From Dyella halodurans (GTDB lineage Bacteria > Pseudomonadota > Gammaproteobacteria > Xanthomonadales > Rhodanobacteraceae), in assembly GCF_026283925.1 (NCBI RefSeq), contig NZ_JAPDPF010000001.1, positions 124,001-188,000 on the forward strand: a DNA stretch of 64,000 nt, in the 5' to 3' direction. The position numbers and the translations under genes were made by a program. The notes beneath the pieces are model-generated. The model worked only from the letters and a program-made list of their open reading frames with translations. It made no database searches and had not been told where the DNA came from. Positions 27,834 to 37,036 of the stretch are shown here, piece by piece. Within the stretch, counting starts at the first letter, position 1; each line of letters begins with the position of its first letter.

Positions 27834-30500
27834 ATGTCCGAACCTTCCCGCGAAGCACGCGCCGACGCCTTGCTTGATTCCGTCCAGGAAGAGCGCAGCC
27901 GTCGCCTGAAGATCTTCCTGGGCGCGGCCCCGGGCGTCGGCAAGACGTTTGCCATGCTCTCGGCCGCACGCGAGCTGAAGCGGCAAGGCGTGGATGTGGT
28001 GATCGGTTTGGTCGAAACCCACGGCCGTCCGGAAACCTCGGCACTGCTCGAAGGACTGGAGCAGCTGCCACGGCGGCCGGTGACGTATCGCGGGCGCGAC
28101 TTCACCGAGTTCGACCTCGACGCCGCCTTGCAGCGGCGCCCCGAAGTGATCCTGGTCGACGAGCTGGCGCATAGCAACTTGCCCGGCGGGCGTCATGAGC
28201 GTCGCTGGCAGGACATCGCCGAGCTGCTGGATGCCGGTATCGAGGTCTACACCGCGCTGAATGTGCAGCATCTGGAAAGCCTCAACGACCAGGTGCGGCG
28301 CATTACCAATGTCACCGTGCGCGAAACGGTGCCGGATGCCTTCCTCGATCAGGCACGCGATATCGTGCTGGTCGACCTGCCTCCGCGCGAGCTGATCCAG
28401 CGGCTCAAGCAGGGCAAGGTCTATGTGCCGGAAACAGCGGCCGCGGCGCTCGATGCGTTCTTCTCGCCGACCAACCTGGTCGCGCTGCGCGAGCTGGCGG
28501 TGGACACGGTGGCCGGCCATGTCGACAGCGATCTGCGCGAGCACATGCTGGCGCGGGGTGGTGCCATGCCGGTACGTCGCCGCGTGCTCGCCGCCATCGA
28601 CGGCCATTCGCAAAGCGAGTACCTGGTGCGGATCGCGCGGCGGATTGCCGAGCGGCGCGGTGCGCCGTGGAGCGTCGCTTTTGTCGACACCGGCGCCACG
28701 CTCGACAAGGCGCGACGGGAGCGGCTGGATGCTGCCATGCGCCTGGCCCGCCGTCTCGGTGGCGACACCGTGGTCCTGCGCGGTCACGCGATCGCCGACG
28801 AATTGATTGCCCATGCCGATCGCGAGGGCATTGGCCAGATCATTCTCGGCCGCACGCGCGAGCGGTTGCTGGCGCGCATGCTTGGGCGATCACTGACCCA
28901 GCTGCTATTGCGTCGCGGCGCGCATCTCGAGCTCACCATCATCGCCACGCCGACTGAGCGCGCGAAATCGCGCCTGCGCTTGCGCATGCCGGGCGGACGC
29001 GGGCGTCGGGATGAGTACATTTACGCCACGCTGGCCACCCTGGTTGCGTTTGCGTTGTCGTTCGTTGCGGACCGATATCTTTCCGTTGCCAACCTCTCGC
29101 TGATCTTCCTCACCGCCGTGCTGGTGGTGGCGGTGCGCACGCGCATGGCGGTGGCCGTATACACGGCAATCTTATGTTTCCTTGGTTACAACTTCTTCTT
29201 TGCGCCGCCGCGCTACACCCTGGCCATTGCCAACTTCGACGATGTGCTGGCGGTCTGCTTGTTCCTGGTGGCGGCGCTGGTTTGCAGCCGGCTGGCAACG
29301 CAGCTGGCCAGCCAGGTGGAGTCGATGCGCGCGGCGCATGCGCATGCGCGTGCCCTGCTGGCGTTGGGCCAGCGGCTGTCCACCAGTACCGATGCTGCGG
29401 GCATCCGCGCCGTGGGGGCGGCCGCCCTGGCGCATGCCCTTCGTTGCGACACCGCCATCCTGGCGCGCGATGCCGGCCAGGTGCTTCGCGTGGTGGCATC
29501 GTCGCCGCGCGACTTCCCGCTGCTTACACAGGATCTGGCCGCGTCCGGCTGGAGCGAGCAACACGCCGAGCAGGCGGGTCGCTATACCGACACGCTCAAT
29601 GCGGCGCCTTGCTGGGTGTTGCCGCTTGGCAACGAGGACAACCGGCTGGGCGTGGCCGCCTTGCGCTTCCCGCCTGAGCTGGGTGAGCCCTCGCCTGATC
29701 AGCGCAGCCTCGCGCTGGCGATGGTGCAGGACATCGGCCAGGCGCTGCAGCGCGCGCGGCTTGCCGAGGAGCTGGAAGGGGCGCGCGTACAAGGCGAGAC
29801 CGAGCGCTTGCGCAATGCGCTGCTGTCTTCGGTATCGCACGACCTGCGCTCACCGCTCGCGTCGATGATCGGCTCCGCCGGCACACTCGCCAGTTACGGA
29901 GACCAGCTGCCGCCGGGCGAACGCCACGAGCTGCTCGAGGCCATCCTCGGCGAAGGGCAGCGGCTGGACCGCTATATCCAGAATCTGCTCGACATGACCA
30001 AGCTGGGCCACGGCACGCTCAAGCTCAATCGCGACTGGACTGATGTGGCCGAAATCGTGGCTGCGTCCACCACGCGGCTGCGCAAGCTGTTCCCGGACCT
30101 GAAGCTGGTGACCGAACTGCCACCGGGCACGCTCTTGCTCTATGTGCACCCGGCGCTGATCGAGCAGGCCCTGTTCAATATCCTGGAAAACGCGGCACGC
30201 TTTTCGCCGCCGGGTGAGCCGGTGCGGGTGGTGGCGCGCTCGAAAGGCGAGCAGTTGCAAATTGATGTCATCGACCGCGGGCCAGGTATTCCCGAGGACG
30301 AACGGGCGCTCATCTTCGACATGTTCTATTCGGTGTCGCGTGGCGATCGGGCGAAACAGGGCACGGGACTTGGCCTCGCCATCTGCCGCGGCATGATCGG
30401 CGCCCATGGCGGCAGCGTAGAGGCCTTGCCCGGCGAGGGCACAGGCACCACCATTCGCATCACCTTGCCCTTGCCGCCGCCGCCCGAACAACCCGGATAA
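27834..30500 (+). CDS. kdpD: sensor histidine kinase KdpD
   Basis: An 888-aa sensor for K+ limitation and osmotic stress. The N-terminal KdpD domain has a Walker-type motif GAAPGVGKTFAML (about residues 28-40). A Usp-like domain follows (about 245-370), then four closely spaced TM segments (about 395-495, DUF4118), a GAF-like region, and a HisKA domain with phosphoacceptor His near 669 (SVSHDLRSPLASM). The ATPase domain shows NILENAARFSPPGE, DRGPGIPEDE and GTGLGLAICRGMI. All parts are present and the length is normal. Confidence 0.97.
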   Translation: MSEPSREARADALLDSVQEERSRRLKIFLGAAPGVGKTFAMLSAARELKRQGVDVVIGLVETHGRPETSALLEGLEQLPRRPVTYRGRDFTEFDLDAALQRRPEVILVDELAHSNLPGGRHERRWQDIAELLDAGIEVYTALNVQHLESLNDQVRRITNVTVRETVPDAFLDQARDIVLVDLPPRELIQRLKQGKVYVPETAAAALDAFFSPTNLVALRELAVDTVAGHVDSDLREHMLARGGAMPVRRRVLAAIDGHSQSEYLVRIARRIAERRGAPWSVAFVDTGATLDKARRERLDAAMRLARRLGGDTVVLRGHAIADELIAHADREGIGQIILGRTRERLLARMLGRSLTQLLLRRGAHLELTIIATPTERAKSRLRLRMPGGRGRRDEYIYATLATLVAFALSFVADRYLSVANLSLIFLTAVLVVAVRTRMAVAVYTAILCFLGYNFFFAPPRYTLAIANFDDVLAVCLFLVAALVCSRLATQLASQVESMRAAHAHARALLALGQRLSTSTDAAGIRAVGAAALAHALRCDTAILARDAGQVLRVVASSPRDFPLLTQDLAASGWSEQHAEQAGRYTDTLNAAPCWVLPLGNEDNRLGVAALRFPPELGEPSPDQRSLALAMVQDIGQALQRARLAEELEGARVQGETERLRNALLSSVSHDLRSPLASMIGSAGTLASYGDQLPPGERHELLEAILGEGQRLDRYIQNLLDMTKLGHGTLKLNRDWTDVAEIVAASTTRLRKLFPDLKLVTELPPGTLLLYVHPALIEQALFNILENAARFSPPGEPVRVVARSKGEQLQIDVIDRGPGIPEDERALIFDMFYSVSRGDRAKQGTGLGLAICRGMIGAHGGSVEALPGEGTGTTIRITLPLPPPPEQPG

Positions 30501-30511
30501 TCCCAGCCCCC

Positions 30512-31207
30512 ATGACTGCTGCCATTCCCTGCGTGCTGGTGATCGATGACGAGGCGCAGATCCGCAAGTTCCTCGATATCGGCCTGCGTGCCGAAGGCTA
30601 CGAGGTGCTGTTGGCGGCCAATGGCGCTGAAGGCCTGGCGCTTGCGGCAACACGCTCTCCCGACCTGGTCATCCTGGATATCGGCTTGCCGGATCGCGAA
30701 GGGCACGATGTGCTTGCCGAGCTGCGGCAATGGAGTCACGTGCCGGTCCTGATGTTGTCGGTGCGCGATACGGAAAACGAAAAGGTGAAGGCGCTCGACG
30801 CGGGCGCCAACGACTACGTCACCAAGCCGTTCGGCATCCAGGAACTGATGGCGCGGCTGCGCGCCCTGTTGCGCGCCCGTCCGGGCGAGCCGGAGGCGCC
30901 GCAGCGCTATGACGATGGTCAGCTGGTGATCGATCTGGCGCGCCGTGAAGTCATGCTGGATGGGACCTTGCTCGCGCTTACCCGCAAGGAGTACGCCGTA
31001 CTCACCACCCTGGTGCGCCATGCCGGCCGCGTGGTGACCCAGCAGCAACTGTTGCGCGATATCTGGGGCGCCACCCATACCCACGACAGCCACTACCTGC
31101 GCATCGTGGTCGGCAAGCTGCGCCAGAAGCTGGGCGACGATCCGGCCACCCCGCGCTGGCTGAAGACCGAACCCGGCGTGGGCTACCGCTTTATCAGCGG
31201 GGTCTGA
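30512..31207 (+). CDS. kdpE: response regulator KdpE
   Basis: A 231-aa OmpR/PhoB-type regulator. The receiver has the acidic pair IDDEAQ, the phosphoacceptor Asp at about residue 56 (VILDIGLPD), and Lys in YVTKPFG. The winged-helix domain reads LTRKEYAVLTTLVRHAGRVVT and ends VGYRFISG. It follows kdpD by 11 bp. It should activate the kdp operon when phosphorylated; no operator can be assigned from this sequence alone. Confidence 0.97.
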   Translation: MTAAIPCVLVIDDEAQIRKFLDIGLRAEGYEVLLAANGAEGLALAATRSPDLVILDIGLPDREGHDVLAELRQWSHVPVLMLSVRDTENEKVKALDAGANDYVTKPFGIQELMARLRALLRARPGEPEAPQRYDDGQLVIDLARREVMLDGTLLALTRKEYAVLTTLVRHAGRVVTQQQLLRDIWGATHTHDSHYLRIVVGKLRQKLGDDPATPRWLKTEPGVGYRFISGV

Positions 31208-31368
31208 GCGGCCATCCGCTGATCCGTCAGTCGCAATCCTTGAGAGTCGCCAGTGGTCTGATTCCGCGACGTTTTTCGTCCGGCCCGGACAATAGGGTAG
31301 GGCACTGAACCGACAGACTCACGAGCACGGGGCCCAGGTCAATCCCTGTACTCGGCGGGTGGCACGGT

Positions 31369-31374
31369 TATGAT
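31369..31374 (+). promoter_or_regulatory. possible -10 element of ssb
   Basis: TATGAT lies 73 bp upstream of the ssb ATG, with a weak CTGTAC 17 bp before it as a possible -35. The 239-bp gap between kdpE and ssb holds no other recognisable feature, so an ssb promoter is expected here. Confidence 0.35.
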
Positions 31375-31446
31375 AGCCACCAGTTCAACCATCCCGGTGC
31401 TGACTGCCCCAGAACGCAGCGCCGGCTTCAAGAGGAAACGAAACCC

Positions 31447-32004
31447 ATGGCACGTGGCATCAACAAGGTCATCATCGTCGGCAATCTCGGCGCCGACCCG
31501 GAAACCCGCTACACCGGCAACGGCACGGCGATTACCAGCATCCGCATCGCTACTTCCGAGAACTGGACCGACAAGCAGAGCGGCGAAAAGCAGGAGCGCA
31601 CCGAGTGGCACCGCGTCAAGCTGTTCGGCCGCCTGGCGGAGATCGCCGGCGAGTACCTGAAGAAGGGTCGCCAGGTGTATATCGAGGGTTCGCTGCGCAC
31701 CGACAAGTACACCGACAAGGACGGCGTTGAGCGCTTCAGCACCGACATCATCGCCGCGGAAATGCAGATGCTCGGCGGCGGCTCCGAAGGTGCCGGCGCG
31801 GGTGGTGGCGGTGGCGGCGGTTATCGCGAGCGCCCGCAGGGCGGCGGCGGTGGCCAGCAGCGCCAGGCTGCTGGTGGCGGTGGCGGCTACGGTGGTGGCC
31901 AGTCGCGCGGTGGTGGCGACAACTACGGCGGCCAGCAGCAGCGCCAGCAGTCCGCGCCGCCGGTGCAGAACAACAGCTTCGACGACGACGATATTCCGTT
32001 TTAA
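31447..32004 (+). CDS. ssb: single-stranded DNA-binding protein
   Basis: A 185-aa SSB. The N-terminal OB fold (about 1-112) begins [21 protein letters not shown] and contains [22 protein letters not shown] long Gly-rich, Gln- and Arg-containing flexible linker (about 113-170) leads to the acidic tip DDDDIPF, which docks partner repair and replication proteins. It is essential in replication, recombination and repair. A strong terminator follows 33 bp after the stop. Confidence 0.98.
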   Translation: MARGINKVIIVGNLGADPETRYTGNGTAITSIRIATSENWTDKQSGEKQERTEWHRVKLFGRLAEIAGEYLKKGRQVYIEGSLRTDKYTDKDGVERFSTDIIAAEMQMLGGGSEGAGAGGGGGGGYRERPQGGGGGQQRQAAGGGGGYGGGQSRGGGDNYGGQQQRQQSAPPVQNNSFDDDDIPF

Positions 32005-32037
32005 TGCTTGCCACCTAGGCACATTGTCGCGTTTGTC

Positions 32038-32067
32038 AAAAAGGCCATGATTTTCATGGCCTTTTTT
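32038..32067 (+). terminator. intrinsic terminator after ssb
   Basis: A 13-bp perfect stem (AAAAAGGCCATGA with its complement) closes a TTT loop and ends in a run of six T. It lies 33 bp past the ssb stop and is A-rich on the left, so it could work in both directions. Confidence 0.95.
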
Positions 32068-32267
32068 AATGCTTGAGAAGGGGCGCGGTTGGGACGCCGG
32101 AAGATATGAAGTAGACCAGGTGACCGTCGTTGGCTATGCGAGGCACGGACTGAAGACTGCCGCGAGACTTGGAGTGCGACGCCAGTCCAGTCATTCGAGA
32201 GCCTGCGCCTCATGCCCTCCTTCTCTGGGCTTGCCCTGCCATCGGATTTTTCCTACTTAACCTCAAG

Positions 32268-32281
32268 TTGATCTCGGTCAA
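32268..32281 (+). promoter_or_regulatory. FNR/ANR-type box upstream of the cytochrome-barrel gene
   Basis: TTGATCTCGGTCAA matches TTGAT-N4-ATCAA with one mismatch. It ends 62 bp before the ATG of the downstream gene. An FNR homologue with the matching recognition helix is encoded 3.3 kb away. Confidence 0.7.
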
Positions 32282-32343
32282 GATTCAGTGGTGCTCGTGG
32301 GCACAACCTGTCTGCCAATAGGGGTAGATGGGGAAGCATCTAA

Positions 32344-33744
32344 ATGCGTCATGGCTTGGCTTCGGTGTCTCGCGGCGGATGGATCGCTGGTCTCGGCTTG
32401 TTGGCCTGGCTCGGCTTCATCGGCGCCGCACACGCCTTGCCCGCTTATGCAAGGCAGACCGGGCAGGCGTGCGTTGCCTGCCACGTGAGCTTTCCCGAGC
32501 TGACGCCCTATGGCCGCATGTTCAAGCTCAGCGGCTACACGATCGGCAAGCGGCAGGATCTCCCCTTGGCCACGATGGCGCAGTTCGGCGTCACCAGCGT
32601 GAAAAACAACAGGGACGACCAAGGCCAGAAGATCGTACCCAAGACCAATCAGCCGGTGCTCTCCGCCGCCAGCGTATTCGCGGCGGGCAAGATCACCGAC
32701 AACATCGGTGGCTGGATCCAATGGACGTACAACAACCTCGCCACTGACAGCGCGGGTGGCACGGTAGGCCATAGCGGTATCGACAACACGGATCTGCGTG
32801 TCGTCGGCCGCTCGGAGAATACGGACCAGACCGATATGCGCTGGCTCTACGGCTTCACCATCCACAACAATCCCACCGTGCAGGATGTGTGGAACAGCAC
32901 GCCAGCGTTTGGGTTTCCCTTTACCGTTCCGCCCAATGGCATTGCCGCAGCGGCAGCCACCCTGCTTGATGGTGCGCTGGCTCAGCAGGTTGCCGGTACC
33001 GGTGGTTATGTCTACTGGAATCGCAGCGTGTACGTGGAGCTGACCGGTTACCAGACCGCTGACGGCTTCTTCTCCCCACTACGCGCGGGACAGGACATCC
33101 ACACTGCGGGTGGCGTGCATCGCCTAAGTGGCGTGAATCCGTACTGGCGCGTGGCCTATAACCGCGAATGGGGATCCAACTCGTTGATGGTTGGCACTTA
33201 TGGCGCAAAGTTCCGGCTGTATCCCGACAACACGATGCCGTTCACCCCGACCGACAGCTACACCGATATCGCTGTCGACGCACAGTTCCAGCACATCAGC
33301 GACCCGCACACCTATACGTTCCAGTTCACGCGGATCCGCGAGAAGCAGGACTATCGCGCCAGCTACCCCGCCACCCTGGCCGGATCGCCCATAGGTGTCG
33401 GCCCCACGCCGGCGAACGCCGACGACACGCTGACCACCGACAAATTCAAGGCCACCTACTACTTCGAGCGAAAGTACGGCGCAACGCTGGCCCTGTTTCG
33501 AACACATGGCACGACCGACCCGGGCTTGTATGGGCCGGGCTCGGTGGGAGGGAGCGCCAACGGCAGTCCAGATACTGACGGCTATATCGTCGAATTGGAC
33601 TACCTGCCGTTGCAGAACCTGCGCCTGATGCTGCAGTACTACGGCTACACCAAGTTCAACGGGGCACGCAGCAACTACGATGGTTCGGGTCGCCCGGCAG
33701 GCGACAACAATACGTTGTTCGTGAATGTGTGGCTGGTGTACTGA
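32344..33744 (+). CDS. outer-membrane monoheme cytochrome-barrel fusion (Cyc2-like architecture)
   Basis: A 466-aa secreted protein with a signal peptide ending about residue 31 (AAHA). One heme c motif, CVACH, occurs at residues 43-47, followed by FPELTPYGRMFKLSGYT. The remaining 400 residues look like a beta-barrel: alternating strands such as VYVELTGYQTADGFFSPL and WRVAYNREWGSNSLMVGTYG, ending in LFVNVWLVY. A heme plug joined to a porin is the plan of Cyc2 iron oxidases, though assignment to that family is inference. GGGGAAG precedes the ATG. An FNR box lies upstream and a diheme cytochrome gene follows. Confidence 0.8.
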   Translation: MRHGLASVSRGGWIAGLGLLAWLGFIGAAHALPAYARQTGQACVACHVSFPELTPYGRMFKLSGYTIGKRQDLPLATMAQFGVTSVKNNRDDQGQKIVPKTNQPVLSAASVFAAGKITDNIGGWIQWTYNNLATDSAGGTVGHSGIDNTDLRVVGRSENTDQTDMRWLYGFTIHNNPTVQDVWNSTPAFGFPFTVPPNGIAAAAATLLDGALAQQVAGTGGYVYWNRSVYVELTGYQTADGFFSPLRAGQDIHTAGGVHRLSGVNPYWRVAYNREWGSNSLMVGTYGAKFRLYPDNTMPFTPTDSYTDIAVDAQFQHISDPHTYTFQFTRIREKQDYRASYPATLAGSPIGVGPTPANADDTLTTDKFKATYYFERKYGATLALFRTHGTTDPGLYGPGSVGGSANGSPDTDGYIVELDYLPLQNLRLMLQYYGYTKFNGARSNYDGSGRPAGDNNTLFVNVWLVY

Positions 33745-33787
33745 CATGCATGGCACATCAACCGCGAAGCGCAGCCGAGGACACCTC

Positions 33788-34411
33788 ATGACCCGCGTCA
33801 AAAGCCGTTGCAGGTGGATAAGCGCCTTGCTGCTATGCGTGGTTGCCACAGCGGCTGGCGCGCAATCGACCATCGCCAGCGATGATGTGGCCATCAAGTT
33901 GGCGAGCCAGGTTTGTTCGAGTTGCCATGGCCCCGGCGGTAACAGTATTTCGCCCACTTTCCCCAAGCTGGCCGGTCAGCAGCAGGCCTACCTCGTCGCA
34001 CAGATCCAGGCCTTCAAGAGCGGTGGACGTGGCGAACAGGAGGCACACGACTACATGCTTGGCATGACCACCTTGATCGACGACGCCACCGCGGCAGCGT
34101 TGGCGCGCTACTTTGCCAGGCAGCCTCCTCCGCCTGGGGTCAGCACGGATCCCGCACTGATGGCGGCGGGGCGGAAATTGTTCACTCAAGGCGTCGCCGA
34201 TCGCGTCGTGCCTTGCGCCAACTGTCACGGCGACCGGGCGCAGGGTAACGGCATCTTTCCGCGCCTGGCAGGGCAGCATGCACCGTACATCGTGCGCCAG
34301 CTCAAGGTGATCCAGGGCAATCTGCGCAACTCCCCCGTCATGCACGGCATCATCAAAGATCTCACGCCGGAAGAAATGAATGAGGTCGCGGCATATCTGC
34401 AGTCGCTATAG
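33788..34411 (+). CDS. diheme cytochrome c (c4-like)
   Basis: A 207-aa periplasmic cytochrome with signal peptide (ISALLLCVVATAAGAQ) and two heme c sites, CSSCH near residue 43 and CANCH near 141. Each begins a c4-type half with GPGGN or GDRAQGNG and LAGQ repeats (FPKLAGQQQAYLVAQI and FPRLAGQHAPYIVRQL). Methionines in YMLGMTT and VMHGI may be axial ligands. GAGG lies 6 nt before the ATG at 33788. It probably shuttles electrons from the preceding outer-membrane heme protein to a terminal oxidase, an inference from order. Confidence 0.9.
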   Translation: MTRVKSRCRWISALLLCVVATAAGAQSTIASDDVAIKLASQVCSSCHGPGGNSISPTFPKLAGQQQAYLVAQIQAFKSGGRGEQEAHDYMLGMTTLIDDATAAALARYFARQPPPPGVSTDPALMAAGRKLFTQGVADRVVPCANCHGDRAQGNGIFPRLAGQHAPYIVRQLKVIQGNLRNSPVMHGIIKDLTPEEMNEVAAYLQSL

Positions 34412-34490
34412 CGATCCTCTGCACCGGCCCAGGGAAACCCATGCCTGGCTCGGTGCATGCCACCGGCAGGTGGCCCATTGCCCCCTGCAT

Positions 34491-35291
34491 TCAATGCGCC
34501 AGGAATAGTGGCTGGCGCGTATGCTCCAGAAGCCAGCGAGTAGCGCCTCCCAGCAACAGCTCGCTCATCCGTGATCGACCCCACGCGCCCATCACCAGAA
34601 GATCGGCCTGCCGCGCCGTCGCTTCGGCTTGCAGGTTTCGGCCGGCGTCGTGCCGGCCCTTGAACGCATGCCAGTGCGCGTGTACGCCATGACGCGCCAA
34701 CCACGCACGAAGAGGTGGGCATGGCGGACTAATGCCCGGAAGCCCGTCCAGCGCACCGTCGAGCACATGTACTTCGGCCGCATGCATCAACAAGGGCAGC
34801 GCGGCCTTGATGGCGCGAGCCGCTTCCCCGCTGCCGTTCCACGCAATCATCACGCGCTGTGCTTGCAGTGTCTCCTGCCAGGTGTCCGGCACCAACAGCA
34901 TGGGGGCCCGGTCGGCGAACAATACGCGCGCCAGTTCCCCAGCCCCGCCAATGACGGTGTGGGCACGGGTGGACCATCGGCCGATGACAAAATCGGCCAA
35001 TTGAGCACGTTTGGCCAGGGAGGCAATATAGGGTCCGCAAATGACCTCCCAGTCACCGACCGTGCCCGCTTTCGAGCACAGGTCGAGCCACCATGTGCGG
35101 CGCCCGAGCGCGTCCTGCTCTTCAGCGTCGAGCAGCATGCTGGCGTCGGCCACGCCGATGAGGGACGGGTTGACTGCCACGATCTGCAAGCCCGTCAGAA
35201 AGGCATGCTCGCGCCTGGCCAGTTCCAGGGCGCCCCGCAACAGGGAGGAATCGTCGTTGGCGCCATCGACGTTGAGAATGATATCCAGCAC
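34491..35291 (-). CDS. universal stress protein (tandem Usp)
   Basis: A protein of about 266 aa with two Usp folds. The C-terminal half carries the ATP-binding signature VMGAWGRSRMSELLLGGATR and ends QPLFLAH; the N-terminal half (LDIILNVDGANDDSSLLRGA) is degenerate. Start choice is uncertain: there is no ATG. I take the GTG at 35291 with GAGAA upstream. A TTG-initiated form reaching 35363 would run into an FNR box. The FNR box plus GATAAA at 35319-35324 gives good class II promoter spacing, suggesting induction at low oxygen. Confidence 0.85.
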   Translation of the reverse strand: MLDIILNVDGANDDSSLLRGALELARREHAFLTGLQIVAVNPSLIGVADASMLLDAEEQDALGRRTWWLDLCSKAGTVGDWEVICGPYIASLAKRAQLADFVIGRWSTRAHTVIGGAGELARVLFADRAPMLLVPDTWQETLQAQRVMIAWNGSGEAARAIKAALPLLMHAAEVHVLDGALDGLPGISPPCPPLRAWLARHGVHAHWHAFKGRHDAGRNLQAEATARQADLLVMGAWGRSRMSELLLGGATRWLLEHTRQPLFLAH

Positions 35292-35349
35292 GGCCGCGTT
35301 CTCGATCTGCAAGGCAGTTTTATCTTGCGTTTTTGACCGGACGGCACAA

Positions 35350-35363
35350 TTGACCGTGGTCAA
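35350..35363 (-). promoter_or_regulatory. perfect FNR-type palindrome upstream of usp
   Basis: TTGACCGTGGTCAA reads as TTGAC-N4-GTCAA, a perfect inverted repeat. Its centre is about 35 bases from a -10-like GATAAA (minus strand, 35324-35319), matching the class II FNR layout. It also lies about 200 bp before the FNR gene itself, so it may serve both directions. Confidence 0.75.
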
Positions 35364-35557
35364 ACAGAATCAAAACGGCAGCTGATGCGGCCAGCCGGCA
35401 GCCGTCCAAACGGATCATCATGGGGTCTCGCGCACGGAGTGGCCTGGTAGGCGGCGAGACCTGCCTGGCGATGTCGGGCGGCGCGTGGCATGGTGCTATT
35501 GTTTGCGCAGCCCACCAGCAGATGGGCTACCACCCACGGCGCAGTACGGTGACCCTG

Positions 35558-36322
35558 ATGGAATGCGGTGCTGTCGTTCTCGATCTGAATCAGTTGCGAC
35601 GCAGTTGCGGCTCATGCGCCCTGCATGAACTGTGTCTGCCCGCCGGTATCGACAGCGCTGACCTGGAACGGCTGGATGCGGCCGTGCGTGACAAGCGCAA
35701 GCTTGCTCGTGGCGGTGCCTTGTTCCGCCAGGGAGACGCCTTCCATGCGCTTTACGTGGTGCGTTCCGGATCGCTCAAGACCTTCGTGGAAAGTCCCGCT
35801 GGCGACGTGCAGGTACTGGGATTTCATCTGCCAGGAGAGATCGTGGGCGTCGATGCCCTCACCAACGATCACCATCTCTGTGGCGCTGAAGCGTTGGAGC
35901 AAACCAGTATCTGTGAATTGCCCTACGTGCAGCTCCAGCAAGTGGTGCAGGAGGTGCCATCGTTGTATCGACAGCTGATGCGGGTGATCAGTCGCGAAGT
36001 GGTTGCCGAACAGCGCCACCTGATCATGATGGGCAAGCAGCAAGCCCAGGAGCGGCTGGCCATCTTTCTTCACAGTCTCGCCGATCGCTATGGTCGATTG
36101 TCGCGTGATACGAGCACCTTGACCTTGCCAATGTCACGTTATGACATCGCCAACTATCTCGGCCTGGTGGTGGAAACGGTCAGCCGCCTGTTCGGCCGGA
36201 TGGAGGACGCAGGCATCCTGGCCGTGAACCGCAAAACGATCCGCATCCTGCGGCCGGACCTGCTGGCCGACCTCTGTGGTCAAGGGCTTGGCCGCCTGCC
36301 TCACGGCACCGAAGTGGCTTGA
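35558..36322 (+). CDS. fnr: oxygen-sensing transcription regulator FNR/ANR
   Basis: A 254-aa Crp/Fnr regulator with all four cluster cysteines. Counting from the ATG at 35558, Cys17, Cys20 and Cys26 (CGSCALHELC) and Cys119 (SICELPY) align with E. coli FNR Cys20, 23, 29 and 122 at a constant offset of three. The cAMP-type fold follows, then HTH helix YLGLVVETVSRLFGRM, whose E, S and R match those reading TTGAT in FNR. It should form a [4Fe-4S] dimer without oxygen. GGTGA precedes this ATG; longer in-frame starts upstream are less likely. Confidence 0.95.
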   Translation: MECGAVVLDLNQLRRSCGSCALHELCLPAGIDSADLERLDAAVRDKRKLARGGALFRQGDAFHALYVVRSGSLKTFVESPAGDVQVLGFHLPGEIVGVDALTNDHHLCGAEALEQTSICELPYVQLQQVVQEVPSLYRQLMRVISREVVAEQRHLIMMGKQQAQERLAIFLHSLADRYGRLSRDTSTLTLPMSRYDIANYLGLVVETVSRLFGRMEDAGILAVNRKTIRILRPDLLADLCGQGLGRLPHGTEVA

Positions 36323-36341
36323 GGCCCAACCTCGTTATTTA

Positions 36342-36355
36342 TTGACCCCGGTCAA
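36342..36355 (+). promoter_or_regulatory. FNR-type palindrome upstream of GNAT gene
   Basis: TTGACCCCGGTCAA is a perfect TTGAC-N4-GTCAA inverted repeat. A -10-like TACAAG lies at 36377-36382, so the box centre would be near -41, the class II FNR position. The GNAT gene starts at 36449. Confidence 0.75.
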
Positions 36356-36448
36356 GTCGGGCCGCTGGGCACGGCGTACAAGGAAGGCGAACGCCTTCGC
36401 TGGCCCCTGCCCAACGCACGCTAAAGCGTGACTACCGGAGGTCACCTC

Positions 36449-37015
36449 ATGAGTACGCCCTTCACCAGGCACCCCGCCGAAGGAGCGGATGTCCCGCGAC
36501 TGGCAGGCGAGCATTGGATCGAAACGCTGAACGATGGTAGTCACGTCCTGATCAGGCCGATTCGACCGGAAGACCGAGCCCTCGAGAGCGAATTTATCGA
36601 ACGCCTGTCGGCGGAATCCAAACGCTTCCGCTTTTTGGGCGAAATGCGCGACGTCAGTCCCGCGCTGCTCGATCAATGGGTCAACGTGGATTATCGGACG
36701 GACATGGCATTTGTGGCGCTGGTGCACGACAACGGCGTGCTGCGTGAAGTGGGGGTGAGTCGTTACAGCGCGTCGGGTGACAACCAGCACTGCGAATGCG
36801 CCGTGACAGTCGCTGACGACTGGCGGCACCGTGGCCTGGGCGTCCTGTTGATGCGTCACCTGATCGATGTGGCACGCCGCAACGGCTTCCATCAGATGTT
36901 CTCGATGGATGCCGCATGCAACGAAGCCATGCGCGATCTGGCCAGCTACCTGGGGTTCGACCGAAAGCGCGATCCAAGGGATGCCGCGCAGGTCATCCAT
37001 ACCCTCGAGCTGTGA
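36449..37015 (+). CDS. GNAT family N-acetyltransferase
   Basis: A 188-aa acetyltransferase. The N-terminal strand reads GSHVLIRPIRPEDR, followed by EFIERLSAESKRFRFLG, as in the GNAT modules fused to Pat-type protein acetylases. The acetyl-CoA loop is VADDWRHRGLGVLLMRHL (R-x-x-G-x-G/A). GGAGG precedes the ATG. It lies 93 bp downstream of an FNR-type box, in a cluster with CBS and Usp proteins typical of low-oxygen adaptation. Its target is unknown; a protein lysine is plausible. Confidence 0.88.
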   Translation: MSTPFTRHPAEGADVPRLAGEHWIETLNDGSHVLIRPIRPEDRALESEFIERLSAESKRFRFLGEMRDVSPALLDQWVNVDYRTDMAFVALVHDNGVLREVGVSRYSASGDNQHCECAVTVADDWRHRGLGVLLMRHLIDVARRNGFHQMFSMDAACNEAMRDLASYLGFDRKRDPRDAAQVIHTLEL

Positions 37016-37036
37016 TGGCTGCCCTCAGGCCGACGA

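Larger units (their letters stand above)
32005..32343. other. intergenic region between ssb and the cytochrome-barrel gene
   Basis: About 340 bases without a convincing gene. It contains the ssb terminator (32038-32067) and an FNR-type palindrome (32268-32281). The middle, about 32080-32260, shows nothing recognisable; short ORFs there have no protein character. Confidence 0.6.

Noticed and set aside
25883-28177. 764-codon minus-strand frame opposite the barrel gene, kdpC and kdpD
   Set aside because: Spans three supported plus-strand genes; no motifs and heavily skewed composition.
31790-31950. GGC/GGT-rich repeats that look like a tandem repeat
   Set aside because: They encode the normal Gly-rich linker of SSB.
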